Below the pieces are notes generated by a model. It searched no databases and was not told where the DNA came from. It saw only the letters and a program-made list of their open reading frames with translations. A stretch of 64,000 nt of DNA from Lepraria neglecta (taxonomy: Eukaryota > Ascomycota > Lecanoromycetes > Lecanorales > Stereocaulaceae). Below, one piece after another: positions 24,491 to 37,365 of the stretch (position 1 is its first letter; each line of letters starts with the position of its first letter). The DNA is taken from NCBI GenBank assembly GCA_033220425.1, contig CM065647.1:4898001-4962000 (forward strand), read 5' to 3'. Both the position numbers and the translations under genes were made by a program.

Positions 24491-27000
24491 GACCATGTCT
24501 CCATTCTTATGGCATAGTGTGTACTGGCGCGAGCTTGGTACACCGGCGATGACGCACCGGCCTGTGAGAAGAAAGGTAGACACTATCGCCAGGTCTGTAG
24601 TTGGGTCCGTACTTGCTACCCCAATAGAATCTTATTCTTTGGTCGAGACCCAATGGATGTCGCATACTTACAGTGACGGCAGCTTGGAGGCGAGGACGAT
24701 TGTCCTCTGCTCAATGTCTTGCGTGGTCTTAGGTAGGTTTTCTCGGCTGCTCGAGCTCAAATCTTTGTCCGGACTCTGCCGCTTGCTGAAAACCTCAGGC
24801 TGAAGAGGCTGAATCCCGGTATGAGCGAGAAGAGATTTGCAGCTGCCCTCGCAGCAGGAACTCAGGGCGTTTGAAAATTGTTGTCTGTAAAGTCTGATTC
24901 CATCTCTGCTAGGTTTCAACCAAATATTGGGTCGTCAATAGTAGCTAAATTGAGGACGGTCGTCCCCCATAGCTGTTCGATATAAGTCTAACGTCCACCG
25001 GTAGTGTACTGAGACCCAGGCTTCTGAGCTTCCTTAACAATCTTTATGCAGATACCGCATGGCCTTTTCACACCAATGTGTTAACTAGGTTCAGTGATTG
25101 CTGGAAAACCCAGTGGACTGTATCTGGGACGAGACGGGAGTAACCTGGCATGCAGACCTCCTCTATCAAACTTCGAGCTGTCCGTAGAGCTTCCCCGAGA
25201 TGGCCCAGTGGCCTTTGTATGCTTAGGAGTCGCATCTGCATCGCCGACTTCATAGACCGTATATAGTTGTTGCGTACGCGTGGCACTGCGCTCACGGCGT
25301 CTGAAAGCCGATTTTCTGCCTCGTCCAGTGTACCGGTGGCCATAAGGTAGTTTGCCTGGTATAGATCCAGGAGGGTCCTTATCTCTCCATATTCTCCCGA
25401 CCGAGCCCAAAAATCAAAGGTTTCCATGCCCTCATTTCCAGATAAGACGTGTTTCTCGATGCGAGCCAGCAGCTTTCCCGCATTTTCCCATTGATCTTGT
25501 CTCAGATACACAGAGATCAACTCAAACAAATAATTAAAAGGCTGCAATGGCGTTGGTGAAGCTAAGTTGTATTGAAGCCCAGAAGTCAGGAAATGGGCCG
25601 CGTCTTCGAGAATCCCAGCGCGGGAGAGATAATAGCCATAGAGGATATGCCAATTAGTTGGCACCAATGTTGAATAGTCGCAGAGTGATAGATTGGCGAG
25701 AACGCAGCAAAGGGAAGCCGTCTCCAGCGACGATCCAGAAAACCACGCGCTTTCGATCCATGCCTTGGCAAATGCATTAAGTGAGGAGCCCGGAAATAAT
25801 GCTTTATCTATCTAGTCTTGATTGATTCTGGTGCTACCATCAGCTAGCCTCAATGGCTGTGGCCTTTGCTGTGCAGTCATCATCAACTCTGCCAAGATGT
25901 AGCCAATGAAGCCATTCGCTCGCGGTGATTGCCCATCGGGACTTTTCTGCGACGTCATGTTTGCTCTGAAAAGACCTATGAGCTCTGCTTCTTTTGCCTC
26001 AGATAATACAACACAAGCAACCTCCTTGATTTCAGCCTAAGGCAACATTAGATCCTAACCTGTGTGAAGTCCAGAGTGGTGAGACATGGAATTTTTCGCA
26101 TAAGCCAGGAGAACCGAATCGCCTTTTTGGTAGCGGTGCATGAATAGCTTTAATATCAGGATAATAACACGTCCAGTAAATTCCGTACCATTGGCAAGAG
26201 TCAGAAGAGTATCCTGAGATCTGATCATATTCATTGCGAAGAGATGGGCGTGAGAGTAGTACATCTCTCTCTGCCGTTCTGCTAGCGGCGAAGTGTCCTT
26301 GTCCGGCATCTCTAAAAGCGCTTCTAGTATACTTTGCATATTTTCGAGGTACATGGTACCTTGTTGGTCTCTGTGCGCCAGATTCGTTGATCTGTAAAAA
26401 GGTGTCGGCTTGGCAGTCCACTGCGGGATACTCCACGACAATGAGATACATGTGTTCGAGTCGGGATTGTAGGTTTTCTATGGCCTCTGTACTCGAATTT
26501 TCATTCAAGAATGCCTCTAAAAACGTGAAAGTTATTGGTATACTCCGAGACTCAGGGTTGTGATAAATCGGACCGGGCTCGCCACTAAGCATCCAGTGGT
26601 CAGTGGAGGACGGCTTCGAGAGCCTTAGAGTAGCAAACACAATCAATTCTCTTAGAGATGTTCCGCGGGAACCATACATAAACAACATCGCTATGAAAGT
26701 GGCTTGGTATATGGGCTCTTCTAAGCTTGCTCTCCGCTCTGCTATCGAATGCCCAGCTCCTTGGCTTATTGCATATCCGAATGCATCGACAGCACCATCA
26801 ATGGTTGGTGAGCTTGGAGGATGGAATTTTGGAACGCGAATAGATGTTTGATGGGATGCGGATAAGATTGGTCTTTCTCTAGGTAGATCTATCTAGCGTG
26901 GAGCAATCCTCTTTACTGATTTCACTAGTGCCGAATACACCTCATCAATCGCGATGCCGCTAGCGACAAGCTTTCGTAACCTCTTCGTAGGGTTTCATCT
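24490..27000 (-). pseudogene. Minus-strand helical-repeat region, broken; probably the 3' part of the NLR-like locus
   Basis: The best stretch, 25667-25068, is almost wholly alpha-helical in texture (NWHILYGYYLSRAGILEDAA, YLRQDQWENAGKLLARIEKH, LYQANYLMATGTLDEAENRL), like tetratricopeptide-type repeats. Further pieces at 26851-26055 read well in two alternating frames (GHSIAERRASLEEPIYQA, REMYYSHAHLFAMNMIRSQD), so at least one frame change is present. Near 24.67 kb KLPSL is followed by a GTAAGTATG donor. Helical repeats at the C-terminus are what an NLR would carry, but this could also be a separate gene lying downstream. No intact product can be written. Confidence 0.4.
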
Positions 27001-27076
27001 CCATGTCCCGCGTCTCATTCATCGACATGCGCCATGTTATTTTCACTAGACTGCAGTAGGCTGCAGATTCGAGGCA

Positions 27077-27148
27077 GAGTTGGAGGGCGAGTTGGAGGGC
27101 GAGTTGGAGGGCGAGTTGGAGGGCGAGTTGGAGGGCGAGTTGGACCAG
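27077..27148. repeat. 12-bp minisatellite (GAGTTGGAGGGC)n
   Basis: Five perfect copies and a partial sixth of GAGTTGGAGGGC. On the minus strand the array translates as repeated LALQ units, in frame with flanking sequence that looks coding (AAYCSLVKITWRMSM follows). The unit length is a multiple of three, so copy-number change would not shift the frame. Confidence 0.95.
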
Positions 27149-27604
27149 GGTGATGTGTAAATTCCTTACTAGCGGATCAGAAGATGCTGTCACAGTTCTG
27201 CATAGATGCCCAAGGTAACGTCAAGGGCTTGACTAAGGGTTATACGGTAGCGCCCAGAAGGTCGATGGAGTGCAATGACTTTTATTGGGACACGCTAGCT
27301 TTAGATGCTTTGAAAGATAGCATTTGGTTCTAGTCGGAGAGGTCGGACAGGATTTCATCAAGGGCCCGCTCTTTTGTGAAAAGGCTGTCTGTATTTGGAT
27401 GGTCCAAGGCTTCAGCAAAGAGAAAAGGCGATGGCGATCTTTGTAACAGTTGTTGCATCGACAGTGAGCTAGTACTTTACGGGCATACCTTAGTTTCTTG
27501 GCGTTTTATTTGCCCGTTGAACTTGCCGTATTTTAAGCCACGCTATATGATCTTTATTTTCGGACTTAACTACGATGTCTGGACGGCTGAACTTGTCCTG
27601 AATT

Positions 27605-30190
27605 TTACACATTGGATAGACATGGTGTCCAAGACCTAGCAATACGATCTTCCGCTCTTTGCAGTCTCTCTGCCTCGTCGGTTAGTATCGCTCCTAATAT
27701 TGGGGATTGTACGCCGTCCTGCCTGCAGACTAGCACACATGCCCTTATCAATTCATTCAACACCAGAAAACCCTCAACCTCCGAGTCTGACAGTAATGAC
27801 GCGTGGATCAACTCTGTACTGCAGCGGTGAGCGCTAGCCACATCGAGTTTTAGCCGATAGAGGCGAGGATCTTGACCGCCGCCGGTGTCTGATCGGAAAA
27901 ATTCTTCAAGCAGAGCGCAGAGGCTGTCTACCTCACGTCTTGCGAACTGTTTGACCTTCATGCTGCTAACGAGATACACCATGTCAAGCCAAGAAACATA
28001 AAGCCCTTCAGGACCTGCTTGTGTGTTCCTCTCAAGTCGGTGAATAGAGACCTCGAAAAAAGTCTGTATGGAATGTGGGTATCGGGAAGTATTTCGTCGA
28101 AAGCATAGTATGTCGCTTCTAGCAGCATTTGATTCCCATCTTGAGAGATATGAGGTTGCGTTTCCATCAGAAGAACCATAATGGTCCTTCAGATAGTGGG
28201 ATATGTTGATGATCGCCGCTGGTAGACAGCCCACGCTTGCAACAACCTGCAATATTAACTCCATATCCTGCGAGCTTGACGGGACCTCAGAGCTTGCGCC
28301 ACGTCTTCTGCGAGCGCTCATGTACGGATTTGATCGCTTTAGCAGCTCCAAAAGCTCGCAAGCCTCATTTGGCTGAATGAGCGGAACATTAAAGTTGGCA
28401 GCATGCATGTACGACGTTTCGTCCGCGATCTCTGGTGCTGTATATGACCTCTATATGATCCCTGTTGATTATATCCGCAATGCCCGAGAGATCGGACACA
28501 TTGAGTCCGTTCACATCGTCAAGTATTACGAGTGTTTTGGTCCTATCGGCTTCACACGTCCTGAGCCCAAATTTTCAGCAAATTAACGAGATAGGTCACG
28601 TTATTGTCTGAAGCATAGAAAAAACTGTCACCCTGGCCACTCGACCCTGTCATGGCGCTGTTGTCGTTGCGAGAGTCTAGTTGGAGTTGTTCATACTTCA
28701 AATCCAATGCCGTGGTGACCAAGTCTTCCTCGAATGTTTTTTTCGGATCCGGCTCGAAACCATAGGACGAATCGCCAATGGCCCAACTTTTCGATGATTG
28801 ATCAACTAAACTGAGTTTTGCTGCTCAAAGAACATTTACAGTCAGCTGCTGACCAGGGCTACGTGAGCTAGCCACATGACTTCAAGAAACAGACATAACC
28901 TACGCTACCCATTCCTGATAACGAGATCCGCCGCGGCAAAGGGCTATCTCACTCCGTCCATGTTTCGCAAATGTCCTCTGTCAGATCTGCTCTTCCAACA
29001 AAAGGCTCGCAACGATGGGGCAGATTCACCCGGTGCTCTCCTCCAGGGATAGCTACAAAGCTTGGAGGGGCCCCGGGGATGCTATTTGCATGTTGAATGG
29101 CTCGGAAGCGTTGTGAATCTGTTCCAAATCACACATTAACATGCGGGAATGGCATTGACGAGGTTGACTACCCATGCTCTTTACACGTTACTGGGCGGAT
29201 TCACATACGTCGAAGGCTATTTCCTCCATTTGTACACTCTGGGTGATATCTTCGCGAATTTTCTGCTACAGATTTCAAGTTGGGGTCGACATCATGTTGG
29301 TAAGCATTATCCTCTCGCCCAGAGAACTTGCAGATCTCTGAATAGTTGCGATCAAGTTCAAGTTGAGTTTCTCGAGGTATCCCTAGCTTCGCGGATGCGG
29401 AATCCCCAATAAACTGTATGCTTTCAGTTATGCCACATGCCTTGCGTATGAAGACGAATCATGCTTGTCATTTGTGGCGCAATTCTTACACCCCGGACCT
29501 TGACTTCCATCTTACGCGTTTCAATGAAGCTGAGAACCTCATAGTCATTGAGTTGATGCCGGAAGTGATCATTCGATATTTCACTGAGCAGCGAATGCTT
29601 CCGCAAGCTATCAAGTAAAGAATTTGTTGGTTCACTTGTTAACGTGCTACAGAATTTGGCAGCGGATTCTGCAATACCGGCATGGTTGCCAACACTATGA
29701 GGCGTTGCAAAGAATACTAAACCTCGGGTAGACGACTTAATACACGCATAAAGTGGGTTCAGCTGTGCTTCGACAAGAGCTTGCTTCACGAGAAGACCTC
29801 CCACCGAGTGCGCAACGAACATCAACGGTCTATGTCTCTCTATATCCTACCGGCGTTTGTGAAAGAGCCGATTTAGGAGTGTATTGGTATGGCCTTGGAC
29901 AGGAGAATTCGACGTTTTGGAGAGAACGCTCGAGTTGTAGGCGAATAACAGAATTCTTGCATATAGTATTGATGCCGGTAGTAGTGCCTGAGGCCAGAAA
30001 GTTCCATTTTCGTGGGTCCAGGTTTTTCCGGGCATGATCAGCGTTGCCTTTCGGGTTCAATCCGTGAACGAAGACGATACTTTCCCAAAGAATCAGTTCA
30101 AGTCTCCCACAAGCGCTACTAGTCAGGTTTTACTCAAGTTCAGAATCATCAGGCTCAACGAGGACCTCGATGTATTCCTATGATCCACGT
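27605..30190 (-). pseudogene. NLR-like (STAND) gene: SesB-type alpha/beta-hydrolase plus NB-ARC, decayed
   Basis: Minus strand. Near 30.1-29.9 kb SIVFVHGLNPKGNADHAR opens an alpha/beta-hydrolase of the SesB/DUF676 type. FVAHSVGGLLVKQALVEA (29.8 kb) holds the nucleophile-elbow serine, followed by STRGLVFFATPHSVGNHAGI. Around 28.9-28.4 kb an NB-ARC-like region has a KTQ remnant where the P-loop should be, a Walker B strand TKTLVILDDVNGLNVSDLSG and VIYSTRDRG. The stretch 28408-27605 continues with NEACELLELLKRSNP and helical sequence typical of the rest of an NB-ARC. Such proteins detect non-self or pathogen cues and trigger incompatibility-type responses. The frame changes and in-frame stops in several places, and the P-loop is not intact, so I call it a pseudogene. 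The helical region at 24.5-27.0 kb is probably its C-terminal part. Confidence 0.7.
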
Positions 30191-30397
30191 TACTACGATG
30201 AAAAAACACGGCAGTCATGCTTTGATGGAAAGGCTACCATTCGGACAGCGGGCTTGGTCTCGGCCTAGTCACCCTACCACGGACGAGCGGCGGCTTATCA
30301 TCCGAGGCGAGCGCAGAGCTGTGACATTCGACTCTTCTTCAAATATTCTTACATGAGGCTGGCGCTGTACGATGGAAGGAAGGCAAAGTCTGCTGAA

Positions 30398-30639
30398 GAG
30401 CGAGGCTCGGTGTCGCCAAAATAGTTCGGGCTGCGCCAGGGAAGATGAGATTCTTCCAAGCACCATAACTCCACAACAAGAGGTCTAAATACCAAGGTCT
30501 TGCTGTATGAGTTGTTCGTCTTGTTTATCGTTACAAATTTATAGTTCAAAGCGAAACTTCATCTTTGCTTGTTGCGATACTACCTGGCTGTAAAGATTGC
30601 CCCCAGCCCGAACTATTTTGGCGACACCGAGCGAGGCTC
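30398..30639. repeat. Inverted repeat, 35-bp arms around a 172-bp centre
   Basis: The arm 30398-30432 is the reverse complement of 30605-30639 over AGCCCGAACTATTTTGGCGA and the following CACCGAG; only the outermost bases differ. The spacer has no gene. The arms do not match the ends of the LTRs in this window. They may be parts of two relic insertions in opposite orientation, or a small foldback element. Confidence 0.85.
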
Positions 30640-30967
30640 ACTCAATACGAAGCCCCACGCTAGCCAGCTGACAAGGCGCTATCGTCTCTGCATGATTGGC
30701 TGCCGCAAAAGAACTTCCAAGATTTTTTGGCCCCAAGTCTGCACGATTTTGACCAATTAACAGCTTCATTTTCAGCCCTAAGAATCCTTCATTGTCTCTG
30801 CGGCCATGACTGCGGGAATTTGACCTCTGCATGGCATTCCACAACATGGAAATCGGGATATAGTAAAGCAACTGGCACCAGCTGGTATATTGTGGGCAGG
30901 CGTTGTCGCTCAAAATATCCTGGCTGCCTGCGTACGATGATTTTCCTGTGTAAGCAGCTATTGGGAC

Positions 30968-31110
30968 TGTTGCAATCCGTTACTTGATTGCTTTCTATAC
31001 GATTCCAGAAGCCTGTTGCTAGCCGTTCTTTGTCTGTTATGGCCATATATGGGGCCCGTGGGGCCCCCATTAGCTAGATATCCTTCCCAGCCTATTGCCA
31101 CATTGCAACA
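30968..31110. mobile_element. Second copy of the 143-bp solo LTR
   Basis: Same length, ends (TGTTGCAATC...ATTGCAACA) and orientation as the copy at 8033-8175, with about seven differences over 143 bp by eye. Unlike the first copy, the 5-bp flanks do not match (GGGAC and AAATT), so the original insertion site may have been rearranged. No internal region is attached. Confidence 0.8.
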
Positions 31111-31202
31111 AAATTGCTCGTTTCTGAATATTTGTCAATACGATCTACGCTAGTTGAAATATAAAGATAGTGTTCGTGTGTAAACGATGTCTAAGGTACT
31201 AA

Positions 31203-33406
31203 CTATTCCTGCCCATCCCCGTCAAAAAGCTCATCCCCCCTCGCAACAAAAACCCACGCACTAGCCACAAGCGCAGTTAAAATCCCCATAAACACACCCC
31301 CAACCCACGCTCTCTTACTCGCAGCCGTAATCTGCGCGTCGCTAGCAAACAATATCACCCAACCAGCCTTTTTTCCCAGACTAGGTATACACGCATCGCA
31401 CCAGCAATTATCGTAGAGGCCTGTGAATTGTATTACCGAAGTCACGACGACGAAGGCTGCGTTTGCGGCGGCGAGAGATTTGCCTAGGAGGCGGGTCGTG
31501 ACTGCCAACCCAGCTAGGAGAATATTGGGAGAAGGACGGGAGGTGGTGCCGCGGCGTTGGGCAGTCTCTTGGAGTAAGGACCAGCGGTGCGAGAGATATG
31601 CGGAGAGGACTAAGACGAGCCAGGAGACAGTGGAGGCGAGACCGTTGATGAGATAGCTACCGGACTGGCAGCCGAGACCTACTACAGGGGTTCTGGATGG
31701 TGTCAGTGAGCGAGCGACCTTGCGTTGGCAGAGAGGAGTGGGGGAGCTCACTTGTAGCCAATGACGATTGCAGCGCCTGTTGTGCCCCACTGTAGAAAGA
31801 TGGCCACGAATGCCGCTGTGATGCAATTGAGAACCAGGCCTGCAGAGGCGGGTGCGTGGATGGCAATGTTTGGTACATCTTTGCCTAAATGAGATATATA
31901 CCTGGACATCTCCTCAGCTGTCCCCTGAAGATTTTCGTCCCAGTAATCTTGATTCGATATCCATTCTTTACCAGAGACGACGGGTATTTGCGCCTTTTGC
32001 CGCTTAGTGAAAGTCACGAATGCTTCTGCGACGTGCTTTACTGTATTCATGTGACTCCGCACATGAGCGTAATTGAATATCGAGCCTGGCTCGAGGTCAT
32101 CGCCGGCGATAGAGAAGCCGAGGAAGGTTTGAGGGCGAAACATGGGTGCTTCCTCGAGGTCTAGCAGTGGCTGAGATTGTTGCTCGGTGGCTTTGAGTGT
32201 GCTAGTGAGTGTGCTGGTGTTGCTTATGGAAAAGTCCTCTGCGAGATCCCTCATCTCGATATCTTCTGATAGGCTAGCATGGGTTGTCTGGGACGATTCT
32301 GAATTCATACGCTCTTCTACTGTCCCGTGTTCGGTGATGAGGATGCCAGGATCCGCGGTGAAGTTTATTGACCTCGAATCTTGTTGCTGTTGGGGCCGTC
32401 CGTTGCTATGAGATTCGTGACTGTCTGATGAGTCCTGAAAGTTTGTACCAAGGTCATTGAAGGTTGTCCGGTCTCGGATACCAATAAATTCACCGCTCAC
32501 ATTTCTCTCTGGACCGAGGACTGGCACATTGGTAGCGATCAGAGCTGCCTTGATTGAGTTTGAATCGGTCTGCGTGCCGACATAGACCCAGCCTAGCACA
32601 ACCGGAATCATCCAGAGCCACAAGCTGTTGATGGCTAGACCAATGCCAATACTCGAGTCCGAAGATGCAGATGTGAAAAATACGGTGATAGCCAGGAGCT
32701 GCGAGACGCAGACAAAGCCCACTTGCGCGTACAAGGAGTAAGTCCACTTTCCTTTCGTTAGAAGGATTGTGTCTCGAAGAGAACACCACCAATTCCAATT
32801 CTGTGGGTGAACGACAAGCTGAGCGATCTCTCTACGCCGGCCATTGTAGACGTGGATCGGGATATGTTGGGTTTCGATGAGGATGGCTCGTGCAGCTTTG
32901 ATAGCTTTGAGCTGTAAAGGGCGATGTAAAGTCGCATTGATCTCCTTGATTTGCCTGAATGTCCGATTGATCCATCGGGCATTAAATACGGTCAAGGCTA
33001 AAGAGTAAGTAATAAGCGACGGACTCCCCACTGCCAGAAGCAAAGCCATCAAATTTGTCGTTTTATCCTTTGTCGCAAACGGCAGCTGGGCAGTTAAAGC
33101 GAGCCATGGTAGGAGCCACGACGCGACGCCTGAAGACAAAAATGACCAATTATAACTGCCCGAGTTCGCTTCTGTCGTACAGAGATCAACGCAGGCCTGG
33201 TAGCTGATGCCCCAGGCTTGAGAGGAGTCGCCGGTCAGTTCTCCCTGTTGATTGTAGAGAAAACTATTATTTGGAGCCTTGAGGTATGTCTGGTTGGCGA
33301 TTTTGGCGCAATCGGAATAGTCAAGCCCGCCAACGTTAGGAATGGAGAGTGTCGGAATGATGACAGCGAAGATCAAGACAATGTGTTCGATTGAAATGAG
33401 TAGCAT
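31203..33406 (-). CDS. Multipass membrane protein of unknown function
   Basis: Two exons, 33406-31752 and 31692-31203, joined by a 59-bp intron (31693-31751), give 714 aa (sum 2,145 nt). The N-terminus MLLISIEHIVLIFAVIIPTL is a signal peptide or first helix. A short Cys-containing outer segment (GLDYSDCAKIANQTYL, ACVDLCTTEA, with N-glycosylation sequons) follows. Hydrophobic helices lie near residues 90-150 and 215-275. A long hydrophilic Ser/Glu-rich loop spans about residues 300-480. A second membrane block follows, ending VGGVFMGILTALVASAWVFV and a short acidic tail DELFDGDGQE. The layout suggests a plasma-membrane or vacuolar protein. The texture is like conserved hypothetical fungal membrane proteins, but I do not recognise a named family. 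The frame is intact. Confidence 0.75.
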
Positions 33407-36400
33407 TGCTCCGCAGGGCCGGGTTGTTGTAGATTGAAGTTATTGAAAGAGACGTACAGGACGACTTTTAGGCTTAGAGCGCTAGCTAACCCGCGTAAAG
33501 GATATAACGCAGCAGGATTAGGTCAACAGATTGAAGGCACCTCAGCTGATGGAAGACGGTTGTCACAGTGTCCGTTGCTAATTTTAAGCATGAAGAAGGG
33601 GGACACAGAGATAACGATTCTCGAAAATAGAGGATATGTCCTGTTCTAATATGGATCAACTATATGGATGACGCATTCGCATCAGGCTGAGAGTCAGCCC
33701 AAAGGGTTTGGTGGTTGCAGGCTACGGCATCTTGCTCAAGAACACAACGTACCGTGAATACAATTGGTAATTTTGCCTGGAAGAAGCCTCGCTATGCCCT
33801 ATCAGAGTGACGAAGTCAAGCGAAAGCGACAAGGAAGTAGGCATCATGTGCCTATTCAAAATTGCCAAGAGATCACGTAATTTTTCTAGCGAGCGGCGAC
33901 AATGTAGATAGTGGCTGCAGAATGCAAGACTGTCTGAGGAAAAACGCCTCGTGGCTTCAGATTCAGCCGAGCACACACGTTAGTCGAGGTCCTTGACGTC
34001 AACAGAAGGAGTGTGCACCAATACACCAGCACATCTCTGATGGGGAGCTAAGGATTGAGGCTGTGGACTGAGGCTGTGAGGCCGAATTATTTGTCGTATC
34101 TGGTAACGGATTGCTATCTACGTTAACATGCAATTCGAGAGCTCACCCTATCATTAACCGAGTAGTTTATTCGTGCCCCTCTTTGTACTATGTATGGCGA
34201 TCTGTCATACTGTCACCGCCATTGCGCCAATTAGCCACAATACCCTAACCGACTCACTTCTATTGAGAACTTCAATCTCGATCCTTGTAAGTTCCGAGCC
34301 GCTTGCTGCAATTTGCCCTAGAATACTCTCGAATGCCAGTTTTGAATGTTTTGGCAGTTGTCCGACAACGTTGGAAGGTTGATAGCCGCAACCCGAAAAG
34401 GAAAACGCCACGACCATTACATTTGCGGCTTAGCTCCCCAGCAAACCGGATACTCGGGTCAATGGTCAGCAGATCTTTGTGGCTTCAATGCATTGAATTG
34501 GCACTGTCATTCAATTTCCTTTCCTCTTCATACACTGGTCATTGCTTAGCTTGTGGAGTCACATCCCCGAATGTAGAATAGCCACATGAGATTTGTAGGA
34601 CGCAACTCCTCGATCCGCGCTTGAGCGGCCACACAAATCTCTTAAACTTGCCTATGTTATATCCATAGCTCCCTCAACGAGTCCAGAGGAGAGCCTTTGT
34701 CATCGATCTGAAAAAGGCTTCATTATTCATAGCTTCAAACGCACGTTAGACGTATAGCCAGGATATGGAATGCCCATAGCGTTGAAGTGGAGGCCCATAT
34801 ATTGAGAGACAAAAGCTTACCTTCAATTTGAGTATCCGCACTTGACGAGGACCTGCTCAAGAGTGCAATGGCAACGAATTACGTAAAAAAATCATCGCTC
34901 ACAACCTACCCTCGCTTTCAATCCATTCCATCTTTCGTTGGCCCTTGAACACTAAGAAAAAGCTGCACGATTGGGATCCTCAGAAGTGTTGTTGGCTGAC
35001 CAAGAGACTCAAAAAACGCCATCCCTATATGAGGTTTTATAAGTTTGACTGTCGGGCGACGGAACTCCATATAATTCTTGGCGACCTTTTGAAAGAACTC
35101 ACTAGTCCCGTTTGGACGAGGTTTCTGGACCTCTGGCTGCTGGACGTCGTGGCTTATGCAAGTGGACCTTCAGGCAAGGCCCCTCTACTCAATTTGTCTT
35201 CAGAATATCAAGCCCGTAGTCTGCATTGAGCTATGGGTGCAAAGCCCCTGCTCATATTGCCCCAGGAATGTCAGGATTGCTATACATTTGGAGCTGCTAC
35301 CACATGATTTCCCACTCACACCAATCCAAATTTGTCAACCTTATATGTTGCAACTGGAATTTTCACCTCTGGAGTTCCTGCTTGCGATTCTTCAAATATA
35401 TCAGAATTTCATGCTTGAATCACTTCGAAGTTGTGAGATTGGTTAAAATTTTGCGTCAACACGATCTGCATCCAGGACGTGCATTGGACGTTCGAAGATT
35501 GGAAGAACAGTTTTTTTTTGGCAAATAGCTGTTACTTGATGAAAAGCAGCTCCATGCCAAATCAGGCCAAGTGTCTTAAAAGCTGGCCTGATACCCATAG
35601 AACTTTGCCCTTCATCAACTTTTTGCCCTTTGTAGTTATGATGGATTCAGCGCTTAGAATAAACACGAGCAGAGGAATCAGGCATTGTGTTCAGTGTAGT
35701 GGGACGTCGTCAATTAAGTTTGTGAATTGGTGGGGACTTCCAATATCGAAAGCTAAGAATAGTCTGGTGAAGGAGAGTATATCTCGGAGAGAACAATGCA
35801 TTGACACATGCACATAAGTAGTAAAAATACACTACGGAAACCCTTCTTGAACGGACTGTCAAAAAGTGTATTGTTTTGGATCAAGAACAACAACATACAA
35901 TGTTTCTGGCTCGTTGAGTAATCTGTGGACGTATTCTCTTTCCTTAAGCGTCCAACCACGTCTCGGGTATACCGGCCCAATCAATTGCTAGCTGGGAGTG
36001 CTTACTAATATCCGATCCCAATGAATACTCACTGGCTCGACAGACAAGGCCCCCTATTCCTGTAACTATTCGCAATAACGGTGCCACATGGGCTCCAGAA
36101 ATAGAAACTGGAGGAAACAAGACGTACAAATCAATTCGAGGCACATGCACGGCAGTGTTTTATTGTGCGCATTAGTAAGTCTCGGCCACTTCGTTAACAG
36201 GAGACTCAGATCGAGGAAATATTGTCAGAAAAGGGTCCAGCGGAGTTACGTTGAAGGTGTGAAGCGGAGAAGAAGCCCTCTTAGGAGACAACGGAGTTAG
36301 CATGTGAATCCCTCGTGGCCTGAGGATGATTCACTGCTTGAGTCTGGAAGATGAGTCAATAGATCACATGCAAACGAACGAAGCCCTAAGATACACAATG

Positions 36401-37365
36401 GAGCTTATCGGAAATTGTGAATTGGTAACAAATCACAATATGGGTTCATGCAGCTTGCAATGCAGGCTGCAAGTCACATCGCACTATTGTTTTGGGTTAT
36501 CATCTCCAAAGATACCTGCCATGATTCTCTGAATCGTTTCTAGAGAGTGCCACAAGAGAAGTACAACTCGAGTAGGGCGGATTAAAGGCGACAAGGGCGC
36601 ATTATTGGGTGAGGCTGTTCGCCGCTGCTCCGCGACTGCGGTCAAGAGTTGCACATGGAACCTCAAAATTGAGGGGAACAACGAGCTTTTGCATTGCCTA
36701 AAATGAAATTTACCGCTGTGCGAGGAGCATAAAAAGGGCGTCAAGCTTTAGCCCACGGCACTGCCGACTTGCGAGAAGTGAAAAAGAGAGTCGGTAGAAA
36801 TTGATCCTTTGTAGAACCAGACTATCGCGCCAAGTATCACAAGCGAAAGCGCGAAATACGAAGAGTATCCCGTAGACATCTGTAAATGACGCTTTTCATC
36901 GGCGCTCTTTGCCTCTTTCCCTTTCTGGTTAGCGCTACTAATTTGCTTGATCCCTGGGCCCTTTGAAATCTTTTCTCTCGCGAAATACTCACTCTACACA
37001 TTAACCACCACCAACCATAACACCAAATCCTGCGAATCCTCTTGGATGACGCGGATACCCATAGGATACTAACAGCATCCTCTAATACCAGTACTCACTT
37101 CTGCTGAGTCTACACTCCTTTCACGTCCAGAGTTGCGCGGCCGACGAGGCTCTGCACTCACAGCGAAGACAACCGGCCTGACGACATTCTCTTCAGACTG
37201 CGACACCAACACTCGCCTTTTTCATCACCTCAACACCAAAATCTCCACTCCCCTTTCTTCGACACGTCCTGGATTTGATATTCGGGTTCATTCTTTAATC
37301 TTCGTCACGAGCGAGAAATCGTTCGCCAACCACGAATAATCAGAAAAATCCCCACAAAATTCTCG
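33407..37365. other. Four-kilobase interval without a supportable gene; promoter of eIF4G at its right end
   Basis: Many short frames on both strands, none with clear protein character. The stretch 34945-35229 (plus) faintly recalls a WL...LP segment found before fungal SesB-type hydrolase domains, but the downstream nucleophile motif is missing. The last 400 bp should hold the promoter and leader of the eIF4G gene; a short upstream frame opens at 37133. Confidence 0.5.

Noticed and set aside
34945-35446. Possible SesB-type hydrolase fragment (CCWL...ARPL pattern)
   Set aside because: The nucleophile motif and any continuation are missing; similarity is too faint to separate from chance.
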